This document shows positions 39,536 to 46,747 of a DNA stretch of 58,674 bases, piece after piece; within the stretch, counting starts at the first letter, position 1, and every line of letters starts with the position of its first letter. Both the position numbers and the translations under genes were made by a program. The stretch is taken from the NCBI GenBank assembly GCA_964393895.1, contig CAYMWP010000008.1, positions 1 through 58,674 of the forward strand, in the 5' to 3' direction. Below the pieces are notes generated by a model that did not search any database, was not told where the DNA came from, and worked only from the letters and a program-made list of their open reading frames with translations. The DNA comes from B4-G1 sp964393895. GTDB taxonomy: Bacteria > Chloroflexota > Anaerolineae > B4-G1.

Positions 39536-39868
39536 ATGAAATTCAGAGAATTATTGGACAGTCAGGAAGAAGTTACGATTTCGGACAGCGAGCTGATGGA
39601 GATGGCGTATTCGATTCAATATTATGACCCGGGAGTGGCCGGGTGTAGCCGTGAAGAGTGCGCTCGGATATACAAAGTTTTATGGCCGTTGAAAAAGCGA
39701 ATCAAAGCGATAGAAACCAGGTTACGGGAAGAGGCAGAGGCGGCGTGGGATTCGGCAGACGATTCGGTACAATGCCCGCATTGCGGGTTATGGGTACAAA
39801 GAAACTCGCTGATGTCGGCATCAATGGGGCGCTGTTGTGTAAACTGTTACGATGATGCAAGCTGCTAG
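39536..39868 (+). CDS. Zinc-finger early protein
   Basis: A 110-aa protein. ATG 39536 follows GAGGAGG. Helical N-terminal 75 residues, then a zinc knuckle (QCPHCGLWV ... CCVNCYD). Probably nucleic-acid or protein binding; otherwise unknown. Confidence 0.5.
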   Translation: MKFRELLDSQEEVTISDSELMEMAYSIQYYDPGVAGCSREECARIYKVLWPLKKRIKAIETRLREEAEAAWDSADDSVQCPHCGLWVQRNSLMSASMGRCCVNCYDDASC

Positions 39869-39884
39869 TAGCGGAGATAGACAC

Positions 39885-39902
39885 GGGGGCCGCAAGGCCC
39901 CT
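39885..39902 (+). terminator. GNRA-tetraloop hairpin, copy 3
   Basis: GGGGGCC-GCAA-GGCCCCT, the third copy of the element at 24699 and 24951, with one terminal change. It precedes TATCTAAGGAGGAG and the ATG at 39925. Confidence 0.55.
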
Positions 39903-39924
39903 ATCATATCTAAGGAGGAGCAGA

Positions 39925-40224
39925 ATGAAGCACGGCATGATCGAGATTATGGATGCCTATGATCGGGACCGAACCGTCTGGGTACCTCGCAACGAGCTGG
40001 GAGTGGTCGGCAAGGTCCGACCCTCCTCACGATGCCAGAAATGCCATGGAACGGGCCTCGTATACAGTGGCTCGGACCGCCCTGATGAGGAAGAGGCCGA
40101 GTGCGACTGTGTGATCGAGCGCCGTTTCGAGCTGAGAATGATGGCCCACGAGCAGTGGCTGAGGGACAATGCGCGACCGGCAGATTCTGGAAAAGCACAA
40201 GCAAGAAGGAGAATTCGCAGATGA
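39925..40224 (+). CDS. DnaJ-type zinc-knuckle protein
   Basis: A 99-aa protein with CQKCHGTGLVY and CDCVIERR, half of a DnaJ-like cysteine-rich repeat. Basic C terminus (GKAQARRRIRR). Ribosome site AAGGAGGAG. Could bind RNA or protein; function unknown. Confidence 0.55.
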   Translation: MKHGMIEIMDAYDRDRTVWVPRNELGVVGKVRPSSRCQKCHGTGLVYSGSDRPDEEEAECDCVIERRFELRMMAHEQWLRDNARPADSGKAQARRRIRR

Positions 40225-40243
40225 GAGATCTACTGGAGGGGTT

Positions 40244-40873
40244 ATGCCAGGAGTGATTTCAAGACGGATTCCATTCGATGGAATAGAGGCGCTGGTAGAG
40301 TGGTATTTCTGCGGAGCAGAGACGATCTGCTTCGCCCAGTGGAAAGTGCCGAGCGGCGGCGACATTCCGAATACGATCTTCGGAGCGGCCTATTGTCGCT
40401 TCGAAGAAGAATCGAATATCTATCAGGGCATGAAGATTTCCGCGCGTCGGATGACAGGCAACCTTTGGAGCAAGCATGATCGGCGGGTGTTTTACCAGAA
40501 CATTCGGGAGCGCATCATGATCATGCAGCAAAGCCATATCAAGCCCGACGCCGCGACGAACGTGGTTGAGCAGCAGTGGCGTCCTCGGGGAGAGACATTT
40601 GTGCAGGTAGCTGATGTAGGCCGGCAAAAGGATTTCTGCGTGCGTTGGTACAAGAGCCCTCCTGTTACCTACTGTACGGTGACGGGCTGGCTATTTGATG
40701 GACCAGACCTCTCGATGGGAGTGAATAAGCGGGAGACAGATGAGATGACAGAGAGGCGCTGGGCGCTGCGCTTTGCGCTGGATATAGCCAAGCCAGCGGA
40801 TGAACGGTTATGGGGAGAATCGGCGAGCGATCTTTACAGGGCGATTTACGAAGAGATGAAGGAGGAATCATGA
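40244..40873 (+). CDS. Hypothetical early protein, 209 aa
   Basis: ATG 40244 follows GGAGG; ATG 40169 would overlap the previous gene by 56 bp. Alpha/beta, with WYFCGAETICFAQWKVPSGG, FVQVADVGRQKDFCVRWYKS and WALRFALDIAKPADERLW. No known motif. Ends in the ATGA overlap with 40870. Confidence 0.5.
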   Translation: MPGVISRRIPFDGIEALVEWYFCGAETICFAQWKVPSGGDIPNTIFGAAYCRFEEESNIYQGMKISARRMTGNLWSKHDRRVFYQNIRERIMIMQQSHIKPDAATNVVEQQWRPRGETFVQVADVGRQKDFCVRWYKSPPVTYCTVTGWLFDGPDLSMGVNKRETDEMTERRWALRFALDIAKPADERLWGESASDLYRAIYEEMKEES

Positions 40874-41058
40874 AAGCCAGTGACTCGGAGATGATGGCAT
40901 GTATAGCAGCTCTAGCGGTCCTGGTTATAGCAACGGCGCTGATAGCTGGTTCTGAGATGGCGCTGATTCTGAAGATCATTACCTTCCTGGCGGCTATGCT
41001 GGGACAGTTGTTTGCGATAGGCTCAGCCTATAAGGCTGGGAGAGAACGGTATGACTGA
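40870..41058 (+). CDS. Two-span membrane protein
   Basis: A 62-aa protein, ribosome site AAGGAGG. Spans: MMACIAALAVLVIATALIAG and ILKIITFLAAMLGQLFAIG, ending in AYKAGRERYD. An early membrane protein, so a role in host takeover or superinfection exclusion is possible; unproven. Confidence 0.5.
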   Translation: MKASDSEMMACIAALAVLVIATALIAGSEMALILKIITFLAAMLGQLFAIGSAYKAGRERYD

Positions 41059-41146
41059 GATATTCATGGCGATTCTACCAGGCAGGCACAAGGCCTCGCG
41101 CTCCCAAAGCCCGAGCGATCTACAGAAACCTAAGGGGGCGGTGTGA
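41051..41146 (+). CDS. Possible 31-aa peptide
   Basis: ATG 41051 overlaps the end of the previous gene by 8 bp. Basic product (MAILPGRHKASRSQSPS). There is no independent ribosome site, so translational coupling would be needed. Low confidence. Confidence 0.25.
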   Translation: MTEIFMAILPGRHKASRSQSPSDLQKPKGAV

Positions 41147-41188
41147 AGTGGAAGTAGGTTTGGTTAGATACACGAAGGGAGGCGTAAC

Positions 41189-41386
41189 GTGTTAGCATAT
41201 CCAGAAAAGCCTAGGCGTATTTCCGTATGGCGCATGGCGTGGCAGACGGATCAGACGGAAGGTCACGGCTCTTGGTGGGATAGCAGGGGGTGGGTTCGGT
41301 GGATTGCCCAATGCTACAAAGGAGAAGAACCCAGGCGGCGCGTCTGGGTGGAGAGCGGGGACGGAACGAAAGAGGAGGTAGAGTGA
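41189..41386 (+). CDS. Trp-rich hypothetical protein
   Basis: A 65-aa protein with GTG start after GGAGG. Trp-rich (ISVWRMAWQTDQ ... GSWWDSRGWVRWIAQCYK), basic. Its stop overlaps the next ATG (TGATG). Function unknown. Confidence 0.45.
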   Translation: MLAYPEKPRRISVWRMAWQTDQTEGHGSWWDSRGWVRWIAQCYKGEEPRRRVWVESGDGTKEEVE

Positions 41387-41649
41387 TGGGGTTCTGGGCA
41401 GCGCTAGTTGGACTTGGTGATAATGATACGGTGGAGGGGGGCGACGATACCTGGCACAGCGACGAGGAATTGGGGATCGAGCCAACCTACAAGGTGGGCT
41501 GGTGGCATGGCAGGAACCACGGCGTGAGTCAGGCGGATTTCGATGAGGCGGAAGCGAATCGTCTCCGCGATCTGCACCGAGCGAACGGCTACCATTCCGT
41601 CAAGCACCAGGTAGATGGTGGTGAGCGGCGGCGACGCTGGTTCGAGTAG
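41386..41649 (+). CDS. Hypothetical 87-aa protein
   Basis: ATG 41386 follows AGAGGAGG. Acidic centre with His/Trp clusters (KVGWWHGRNHGVSQADFD), basic C terminus (GGERRRRWFE). Function unknown; coupled to 41189. Confidence 0.45.
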   Translation: MGFWAALVGLGDNDTVEGGDDTWHSDEELGIEPTYKVGWWHGRNHGVSQADFDEAEANRLRDLHRANGYHSVKHQVDGGERRRRWFE

Positions 41650-41650
41650 A

Positions 41651-41677
41651 CTGATGGGGGGCTTCGGTCCCCATCAG
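41651..41677 (+). terminator. UUCG-loop hairpin
   Basis: CTGATGGGG pairs with CCCCATCAG, with the inner C-TTCG-G tetraloop. It lies directly after the 41386 gene stop. AAA follows, not U, so processing or partial termination is possible. Confidence 0.55.
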
Positions 41678-41717
41678 AAAGGGAGGACGCTGTAGCGGCG
41701 GAGAGGAGGAGTGCAGC

Positions 41718-42053
41718 ATGGCAAAAAAAAGTGAGCTTGAAGACACACTGGACTTTCAGCTCAAGGCTGTTAGTTTGCCGTTTGTACGAGAGCATCGGTT
41801 TCACCCGACGCGACGCTGGCGATTTGACTTTGCCAACAAAGAACGCAAGTTGGCCATTGAGGTGCAGGGCGGGTTGTGGCTGAAAAAGGGCGGCCATACC
41901 AGCGGCAAGGGCGTCACGCGGGACATTGAAAAATACAATGAAGCACTGCGATTGGGCTGGATGATCTTGTACGCCACGGCGACCACGATCAAGAGCGGCG
42001 AAGCGCTGAGCTTGGTAAAGGAAATGTGGAAGCAGCGCGATGAGCAGAATTGA
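41718..42053 (+). CDS. PD-(D/E)XK endonuclease, DUF559/VSR-like
   Basis: A 111-aa protein. The core RFHPTRRWRFDFANKERKLA, then IEVQGGLWLKKGGHTSGKG, has the Asp...ExQ pattern of DUF559/VSR-like nucleases, followed by RDIEKYNEALRLGWMILYAT. Phages use such nucleases in recombination or DNA breakdown. Ribosome site GGAGGAG. Confidence 0.65.
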   Translation: MAKKSELEDTLDFQLKAVSLPFVREHRFHPTRRWRFDFANKERKLAIEVQGGLWLKKGGHTSGKGVTRDIEKYNEALRLGWMILYATATTIKSGEALSLVKEMWKQRDEQN

Positions 42054-42073
42054 GACGGTTCCTAGGGCAATTA

Positions 42074-42087
42074 TACGTCCGGACGTA
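42074..42087. promoter_or_regulatory. 14-bp perfect palindrome
   Basis: TACGTCCGGACGTA in the 67-bp gap before the 42121 gene. It could be a dimeric-protein binding site. Only one copy was noticed. Confidence 0.3.
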
Positions 42088-42120
42088 GGTTTTAGAAGAC
42101 AGCCTGAGAGGAGATACTGA

Positions 42121-42342
42121 ATGGAATGTGCTCTATCAATAACATCTAAGGAGAACCGGATTATCGTTAGAGACTCTTGGGTAGGCGTGATGGGCGTGGG
42201 CATGGACGTAGAAGAGGCGATAGACGAATGGGCCAGACGATTCAAGCAGCGGGTCAGGTCCATGAGCAAGCAGACCTATCGAGAGGCGTCTCTAGAATGG
42301 CGGAAGCAGAATGAAATGGCCGGCTGGTATAAGGAGGCCTAA
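42121..42342 (+). CDS. Hypothetical 73-aa protein
   Basis: Ribosome site GAGAGGAG. Beta-hairpin (RIIVRDSWVGVMGVGMDVEE) then a basic helix (WARRFKQRVRSMSKQ). Function unknown. Followed by 42343 with no gap. Confidence 0.45.
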   Translation: MECALSITSKENRIIVRDSWVGVMGVGMDVEEAIDEWARRFKQRVRSMSKQTYREASLEWRKQNEMAGWYKEA

Positions 42343-42843
42343 GTGTGGCTGATGGTGGATGAGCTACGAGCAGTGAATCTGGATAGCGCGGTAGAGGTTG
42401 TCATAGAAGAGGATTACGCTATAGTCCAGTTTGCGTATGACTATCTCATATTCGCTGAGGGCTCTATTGAATATGAGGAGGTGCGACGTTGGCTTTTGCT
42501 CCAGCAGAGACTCACCAAGAAAGGGATGAGCTCTTGGATGAAGAAAGTAGACGAGGCGCTATTCAATGATCTCATTCCGGCATGGATTCATCTAAAGGAT
42601 TCTGGGCTGAAGGGGGCAGAACAAAACCGCCACGCCCTAACCGGCTACTTGCTGGGGAAGCAATCCAGTGTTACTAAAGAAAACGTGCCAGGCTGGACGG
42701 AAGCCGAGTGTGATGTGCTGCTCAAGTGGTCGCAGACCATCGACGAAAGCGGATCGCATGTACCGCATCCAGATGCGATGGCTGAAGCGGCCAAAGTGGT
42801 CAAGGCGTTTCTGGAAGAAAAGGGGCAGCAACAGTTGGTCTAG
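42343..42843 (+). CDS. Hypothetical 166-aa protein (family A)
   Basis: GTG start after AAGGAGG. N-terminal beta module (LDSAVEVVIEEDYAIVQFAY), then WLLLQQRLTKKG and a helical rest. The gene at 42864 has the same plan (beta module, then WLRLQQRMSA), so the two are probably paralogues. Function unknown. Confidence 0.5.
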   Translation: MWLMVDELRAVNLDSAVEVVIEEDYAIVQFAYDYLIFAEGSIEYEEVRRWLLLQQRLTKKGMSSWMKKVDEALFNDLIPAWIHLKDSGLKGAEQNRHALTGYLLGKQSSVTKENVPGWTEAECDVLLKWSQTIDESGSHVPHPDAMAEAAKVVKAFLEEKGQQQLV

Positions 42844-42863
42844 CAGAACAAAGGGGGAACGCG

Positions 42864-43238
42864 ATGCTAGTCAAGATTTCAGATCATGAATGGCTGAATA
42901 CTGATAATGTGCTTTTGGTCACAGAGATACGGCAAAAAGATTGTCCGTTAAATCTCGTCATTCATGGGATCGATGGAAGCGCAAGGAATTATTTGTCAAA
43001 CACAAAGGCGACAGAGGGGATACATCGCTGGTTACGTTTGCAGCAGCGCATGTCTGCCGACGCGGATGCCTCCGATGCGGTCAAGGAGATAGACGGCTAT
43101 CTCTTTGACGATGTCCTGGGCTCCTGGACAGGAGCTCATCAGTATGACCTGTCGCTCGCGAAATATATGCGCGGGCGGCTGGAGATGGCGTTGATTCTTT
43201 GCAATCAGTGGATCGCTGAAGAGGAGGCCACGAGGTGA
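42864..43238 (+). CDS. Hypothetical 124-aa protein (family A paralogue)
   Basis: N-terminal HEWLNTDNVLLVTEIRQKD, LVIHGIDGSARNYL, then HRWLRLQQRMSA. Shares the layout with 42343. The stop overlaps the next GTG (GTGA). Confidence 0.5.
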   Translation: MLVKISDHEWLNTDNVLLVTEIRQKDCPLNLVIHGIDGSARNYLSNTKATEGIHRWLRLQQRMSADADASDAVKEIDGYLFDDVLGSWTGAHQYDLSLAKYMRGRLEMALILCNQWIAEEEATR

Positions 43239-44266
43239 CGTACTATAAATGGTTATCGCCAGACGGGAAGTCGCCGTACGCAAAGTTCGCATGGCCTTTG
43301 CCGACAGAGCGATGGGTGGAGTGCCCGCTTTGCCACGGGCAGGGAGGAACAGAGGACAGCGCCTGGTGTGATCGCTGCGACGGCGACGGCGGCTGGGTAG
43401 AGTACGAACCTGGCGAGTGGACTGACTCCGTCGATGATTTAGTCGAGTGCGAAAAAGGGTATCACGGCAGCCTTGAAGAAATTGAGTCCCTCCTGGCGTA
43501 CTGCTGTGAGGAGGGGGTTCTCTATGAGCTCGAGTTTAAGGGCGACGTAGAAGAGTACGGTGACAAAGTAAACGGGCATCAAGGCCGGTTGCCGCGCAAG
43601 GTCGGTGGCATGTCCGCGCGCAAGTGGCGGCTATTCGCCTCAGACTGTGCCGAGCGTGTGTTACCGATATTCGAGCGGGCATATCCAGATGATGCCCGGC
43701 CACGGAAAGCAATAGAGGTAGCGCGGCGCTACGCCAATGGACATGCGACACAAGAAGAGCTTGCCGCCGTATGGGACGCCGCAAGGGCCGCGGCAAGGGA
43801 CGCGGCAAGGGACGCGGCAAGGGACGCGGCAAGGGCCGCGGCAAGGGCCGCGGCAAGGGACGCGGCATGGGACGCCGCAAGGGCCGCGGCAAGGGACGCG
43901 GCAAGGGCCGTGGAATGGGCCGCGGCAAGGGACGCGGCAAGGGACGCGGCAAGGGCCGCGGCAAGGGGCGTGGCAAGGGACGCGGCAAGGGACGCGGCAT
44001 GGGACGCGGCAAGGGACGCGGCAAGGGACGCGGCAAGGGACGCGGCANNNNNNNNNNNNNNNNNNNNNNNNNNNNNNNNNNNNNNNNNNNNNNNNNNNNN
44101 NNNNNNNNNNNNNNNNNNNNNNNNNNNNNNNNNNNNNNNNNNNNNNNGGGACGCGGCAAGGGACGCGGCAAGGGACGCGGCAAGGGACGCGGCATGGGAC
44201 GCGGCAAAGGCATGGCAGTTGAAGCGGCTGTTCGATTATCTAACAGAGGAGGAGCAAAATGAGTAG
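43235..44266 (+). CDS. Imm-like protein with long DAAR repeat, gap inside
   Basis: About 343 aa with GTG start; the true length is unknown because of 100 N. N-terminal half: DnaJ-like zinc knuckles (CPLCHGQGG ... CDRCDGDGG), then FASDCAERVLPIFERAYPDD and RKAIEVARRYANGHATQEEL, the pattern of a phage/bacterial family annotated as putative immunity protein. The C-terminal half is a 4-residue repeat (DAAR/AAAR, two turns per eight residues) and ends with LKRLFDYLTEEEQNE. The repeat should be a single long helix with alternating charge. Role unknown. Confidence 0.55.
   Translation: MTYYKWLSPDGKSPYAKFAWPLPTERWVECPLCHGQGGTEDSAWCDRCDGDGGWVEYEPGEWTDSVDDLVECEKGYHGSLEEIESLLAYCCEEGVLYELEFKGDVEEYGDKVNGHQGRLPRKVGGMSARKWRLFASDCAERVLPIFERAYPDDARPRKAIEVARRYANGHATQEELAAVWDAARAAARDAARDAARDAARAAARAAARDAAWDAARAAARDAARAVEWAAARDAARDAARAAARGVARDAARDAAWDAARDAARDAARDAAXXXXXXXXXXXXXXXXXXXXXXXXXXXXXXXXXXDAARDAARDAARDAAWDAAKAWQLKRLFDYLTEEEQNE
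43773..44208 (+). repeat. 12-bp minisatellite (GGGACGCGGCAA type)
   Basis: About 27 visible tandem units of 12 bp, mostly GGGACGCGGCAA with variants (GGGCCGCGGCAA, GGGACGCGGCAT), coding for the DAAR repeat. It is interrupted by the N run. The - strand and other frames are also open through it, as expected for such a repeat; they are not genes. Confidence 0.9.
44048..44147. other. Assembly gap (100 N)
   Basis: Exactly 100 N inside the minisatellite, the conventional placeholder for a gap of unknown size. Reading frame happens to be kept across it only if the placeholder length is right. Confidence 0.98.
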
Positions 44267-44969
44267 GATCATTTGGGGCGTACTAACAATTGGAGCGATG
44301 ATCTTGGTGGTGTTTCTCCTGTTAATACTAGCTCCCGCCAGTCACGCGCAGGGTGTGGCCACCATGGAGTGGCAAGGGCCTGCTGGTGGCAGTGGTGGGG
44401 GTGGCGCAATCACGACAATCGGCACGGGCCTACTCGCGGCGAAGGGACTCACAAGCCCATACGCTCAGATGAACGCGCGCGCCCGCTTGCGAATGGCAAC
44501 TCAAGCGACCGCCGTGGTACAACGCCCCGAGACATTGAGCCCAGACAGTCACGCTGTAGTCAAGCACGGCCAGGATGCGGTGGGGGCTTGGGCGGATACG
44601 GCATCCACCAGTGACCCGCACGTACACGAGGCCCGATGCGCCGACGGGCGCATTCGCCGGTGGAACGACGTGAACAACGCGTTTTCCGTGATGGGCCCGG
44701 ACGGATCGCCCATCACGTCGTTCTACTATGGCAATTCCCACTCATTGAATCGCGCGCTAACGCGCGACGGCTGCGTGACGCCGACGCGGGAGGCGTGGCG
44801 TAAATCTGCTGGCCATGACAATGTTCGGCAAATACCTGGTAGGCCGTATGTCGTAACGACGACAGAGGCTGGCCCAGTGGCCACCGGTACGCGGACGCCG
44901 TACCAAAAGATGGTGGCTGAGGCGCAAGCCAAGCGCTTGGCGGCAAGCCAAGCGAGGAGCGAGAAATGA
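44259..44969 (+). CDS. Secreted or membrane-anchored hypothetical protein
   Basis: A 236-aa protein, ribosome site AGGAGGAG. N-terminal signal sequence (IIWGVLTIGAMILVVFLLLI) with a likely signal-peptidase I site after ASHAQ. A Gly-rich stretch (GPAGGSGGGG) and an alpha/beta body (WNDVNNAFSVMGPDGSPITS, then GRPYVVTTTEAG) follow. Coded in the GC-rich style. It may act at the cell surface (superinfection exclusion?), which is speculation. Confidence 0.5.
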   Translation: MSRIIWGVLTIGAMILVVFLLLILAPASHAQGVATMEWQGPAGGSGGGGAITTIGTGLLAAKGLTSPYAQMNARARLRMATQATAVVQRPETLSPDSHAVVKHGQDAVGAWADTASTSDPHVHEARCADGRIRRWNDVNNAFSVMGPDGSPITSFYYGNSHSLNRALTRDGCVTPTREAWRKSAGHDNVRQIPGRPYVVTTTEAGPVATGTRTPYQKMVAEAQAKRLAASQARSEK

Positions 44970-45214
44970 ACACAGAGCTAGATCAGATATTCGCCCTGGT
45001 GGGCAAGAAGATACGTTACTCAGAGAGCCTTTCTCGGGTATTGTTTGGACCGACAGGAATGGGAAAAGTAGACGCTGTGCTGATGGTGATAGGTTGCGTA
45101 AAGCCCGGATTTGAGATCGAGATGATCAACCAGAGTCAGAGCATGACATGGTTTGGGAATACATTGGAAGAGGTGGTGAGCCGCTGCTTGGCGGACATGG
45201 AGGAGATTAGATGA
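44966..45214 (+). CDS. Hypothetical 82-aa protein
   Basis: Overlaps the previous gene (ATGA). Alpha/beta (LMVIGCVKPGFEIEMINQSQ; WFGNTLEEVVSRCLADMEEI). Followed by the zinc mini-protein with overlapping ATGA. Function unknown. Confidence 0.45.
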   Translation: MNTELDQIFALVGKKIRYSESLSRVLFGPTGMGKVDAVLMVIGCVKPGFEIEMINQSQSMTWFGNTLEEVVSRCLADMEEIR

Positions 45215-45354
45215 GTATTTGGTTGCGGCAAGTGTTCTGTCGGCATCGCTGGGAAGATCGCGTGTGCCAATTCGTCAAGCCGTTGGGCTCGTGGGTCGCT
45301 AATCAGGAATGCGTCAAGTGCGGGAAGGTGAGGCGCCGCATCGTATGGCCATAG
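45211..45354 (+). CDS. 47-aa zinc-ribbon mini-protein (copy 2)
   Basis: WLRQVFCRHRWED ... ECVKCGKVRRRIVW, a paralogue of 32942-33082. Both are followed by a break in the gene array. Likely one zinc site formed by Cys-His and CxxC. Function unknown. Confidence 0.55.
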   Translation: MSIWLRQVFCRHRWEDRVCQFVKPLGSWVANQECVKCGKVRRRIVWP

Positions 45355-45368
45355 GGAATGGCAGAGAT

Positions 45369-45413
45369 AGCCGCTCACAGTTTAGGCCAGTGCGACTCTG
45401 GCCAGCGGCTTTT
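45369..45413 (+). terminator. Branched terminator hairpin
   Basis: AGCCGCT/AGCGGCT (outer 7 bp) and GGCCAG/CTGGCC (inner 6 bp), with a 9-nt bulge (CACAGTTTA) between them on the 5' side only, followed by TTT. It lies 14 bp after the zinc mini-protein stop. A good candidate for an intrinsic terminator. Confidence 0.6.
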
Positions 45414-45537
45414 GTGGGGGGCAGCAGAGCGCACGGTGCGCTCGACCGCCACGGCGACTAGGGCGAAAAGGATGGCTTGGGCTCGGAGCCCAGAGCCCGG
45501 AGATCGAGACCGATAACAGAGACAGCGGGGCACACGG

Positions 45538-45574
45538 TGGGCCGGGTGGCGAGCAACGTACAAAGCCCGGCCCA
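45538..45574 (+). ncRNA. GC-rich hairpin region before 45594
   Basis: TGGGCCGGG/CCCGGCCCA, a 9-bp perfect stem with a 19-nt loop, just 19 bp before ATG 45594. The whole gap 45414-45593 also holds GAGCGCA/TGCGCTC (45427-45443), which is more secondary structure than an ordinary intergenic region. No reading frame is supported here. It may be a leader or a small RNA. Confidence 0.4.
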
Positions 45575-45593
45575 TTCCCAAGAGGGAGGAAAC

Positions 45594-45794
45594 ATGGGCG
45601 ATAGAACGGTGAGCATACCAACGCCGGTTTCCAATGAGGAAGCCGAGCAGGGTCAGAAAGAGTGGGACAATTATTATGCGGAATTGCGCAGGGCCGAATA
45701 TGAGGCCAACGGTGGTGGATGTGTGATGACGATTCTGCCCTTTGTATTGGTGGCCATTGGATATGTGGGTAGTATGCTAGGGAGGGCCATATGA
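45594..45794 (+). CDS. Small membrane protein
   Basis: A 66-aa protein. ATG 45594 follows GGGAGGAAAC. Polar N terminus (NEEAEQGQKEWDNYYAELRR) and a C-terminal span (CVMTILPFVLVAIGYVG). Ends overlapping the Lar-like gene by ATGA. Function unknown. Confidence 0.5.
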   Translation: MGDRTVSIPTPVSNEEAEQGQKEWDNYYAELRRAEYEANGGGCVMTILPFVLVAIGYVGSMLGRAI

Positions 45795-46138
45795 ATGCGC
45801 TAGAAGAGCTGAGAGAATGTCCGTTTTGTGGGAAGAAGGCGTACTACTCGGCCTGGGAACCAGGCCAGGTCACGACGGGATGGCGAGTAGCTTGCAGTGA
45901 GTGTCCAGTAATAACGATGCCATGGCGATCAAAGGAGGCGGCAGCGGACGGCTGGAATGCTCGCGCCTATGACGCCGAGATAGAGGAGCTGAGTAGCCGC
46001 CTGTCAGAGATAGAGCCGCTGCTGAGCCTTGCCATTGGCCACATTGTCACTGGCGAGCCGGTAGGGGATGATCTTGATCGGCTGGTTGTGCGATCTGAGT
46101 TGGCATTGGGTATGTCGATCAAGCCGAAGGGGGCGTGA
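45791..46138 (+). CDS. Lar-like restriction alleviation protein
   Basis: A 115-aa protein. N-terminal ECPFCGKKAYYS and CSECPVITMPWRSKEAAADG followed by WNARAYD match the zinc-ribbon plus WN.R signature of the Lar family, which modulates type I restriction. A C-terminal helical extension (ELSSRLSEIEPLLSLAIGHI) is added. Together with the ArdC-like protein it suggests defence against host restriction. Confidence 0.65.
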   Translation: MNALEELRECPFCGKKAYYSAWEPGQVTTGWRVACSECPVITMPWRSKEAAADGWNARAYDAEIEELSSRLSEIEPLLSLAIGHIVTGEPVGDDLDRLVVRSELALGMSIKPKGA

Positions 46139-46139
46139 T

Positions 46140-46277
46140 ATGTTCGCGCTGATTGGCGCATTGGCCTCTTTGGTCTCTGCCCTTGTGGGCATTTTCAACC
46201 TTTTTGCCGGGGCGACGCTTGAGGACCTTGTAGATTATGACCAGACGGATGCGGACTATGACTATTCCGATTACTGA
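46140..46277 (+). CDS. 45-aa membrane peptide
   Basis: One hydrophobic segment (ALIGALASLVSALVGIFNLF) followed by an acidic tail (YDQTDADYDYSDY). Starts directly after the Lar-like stop (TGATATG). Function unknown. Confidence 0.45.
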   Translation: MFALIGALASLVSALVGIFNLFAGATLEDLVDYDQTDADYDYSDY

Positions 46278-46482
46278 CAAATTGACCACCGCCGAGCGGA
46301 TCGTGGCGGACCTGGCGCTGGCGCTAACTTGCGACGGGTGGTGCTCTGATTGTGAGCATTGGGAACGAGATCAGAGCGGAGCGCAGGTTGTGGACTGCCC
46401 GCGGCGTCGAGCGGTAGAGTATATGGAGGCACGAGATGAGGAGACAGACCCGGCTGAGACTGGCAGCCCTGGAGAGGGATGA
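46258..46482 (+). CDS. Small Cys-containing protein
   Basis: A 74-aa protein from ATG 46258; ATG 46237 is also possible. Contains CDGWCSDCEHWERD ... VVDCPRRRAVEYM, a compact zinc-like cluster. It overlaps the HNH gene by 47 bp. Function unknown. Confidence 0.45.
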   Translation: MTIPITDKLTTAERIVADLALALTCDGWCSDCEHWERDQSGAQVVDCPRRRAVEYMEARDEETDPAETGSPGEG

Positions 46483-46714
46483 TAACTGCTGTATTGACTG
46501 TGGGGCTTATTCGCAGGAGGTTCATCACATAGTAGGTCGAGGGCATCGCGGAGCCTGGTGCATCGAGAATCTTGTCACGCTCTGTACCGCCTGTCACAGA
46601 GAGGCGCACAATCGAGCAGCCAGAGAGCGCCATATAGACATCCTGCGGAGTCGCTACGGCTATGTTTATCAAGGTGAATTATGGGAAGGCGTCATTATGA
46701 ACCAAGACATATAG
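46436..46714 (+). CDS. HNH endonuclease
   Basis: A 92-aa protein with the HNH core CCIDCGAYSQEVHHIVGRGH, then ENLVTLCTACHREAHN: two CxxC pairs binding a structural zinc, catalytic HH, and the final H. No intron-homing features are seen. It is separated from the terminase by the modification cassette, so a packaging role as in HK97 gp74 is possible but not supported by adjacency. Confidence 0.75.
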   Translation: MRRQTRLRLAALERDDNCCIDCGAYSQEVHHIVGRGHRGAWCIENLVTLCTACHREAHNRAARERHIDILRSRYGYVYQGELWEGVIMNQDI

Positions 46715-46732
46715 CCCAGAATATGCTATAAT
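46704..46732 (+). promoter_or_regulatory. Promoter of the modification cassette
   Basis: AAGACA-17-TATAAT, four of six in the -35, perfect -10. Overlaps the HNH gene stop. 16 bp upstream of ATG 46748 with ribosome site AGGAGGG between. Confidence 0.55.
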
Positions 46733-46747
46733 GAGTCAGGAGGGATT

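Noticed and set aside
43773..44208. Open frames coding GRGKGR or PRPLPRP repeats in other frames and on the minus strand
   Set aside because: They are by-products of the 12-bp repeat; no ribosome site and no conserved neighbours. The frame from 43235 has a recognisable N-terminal domain.
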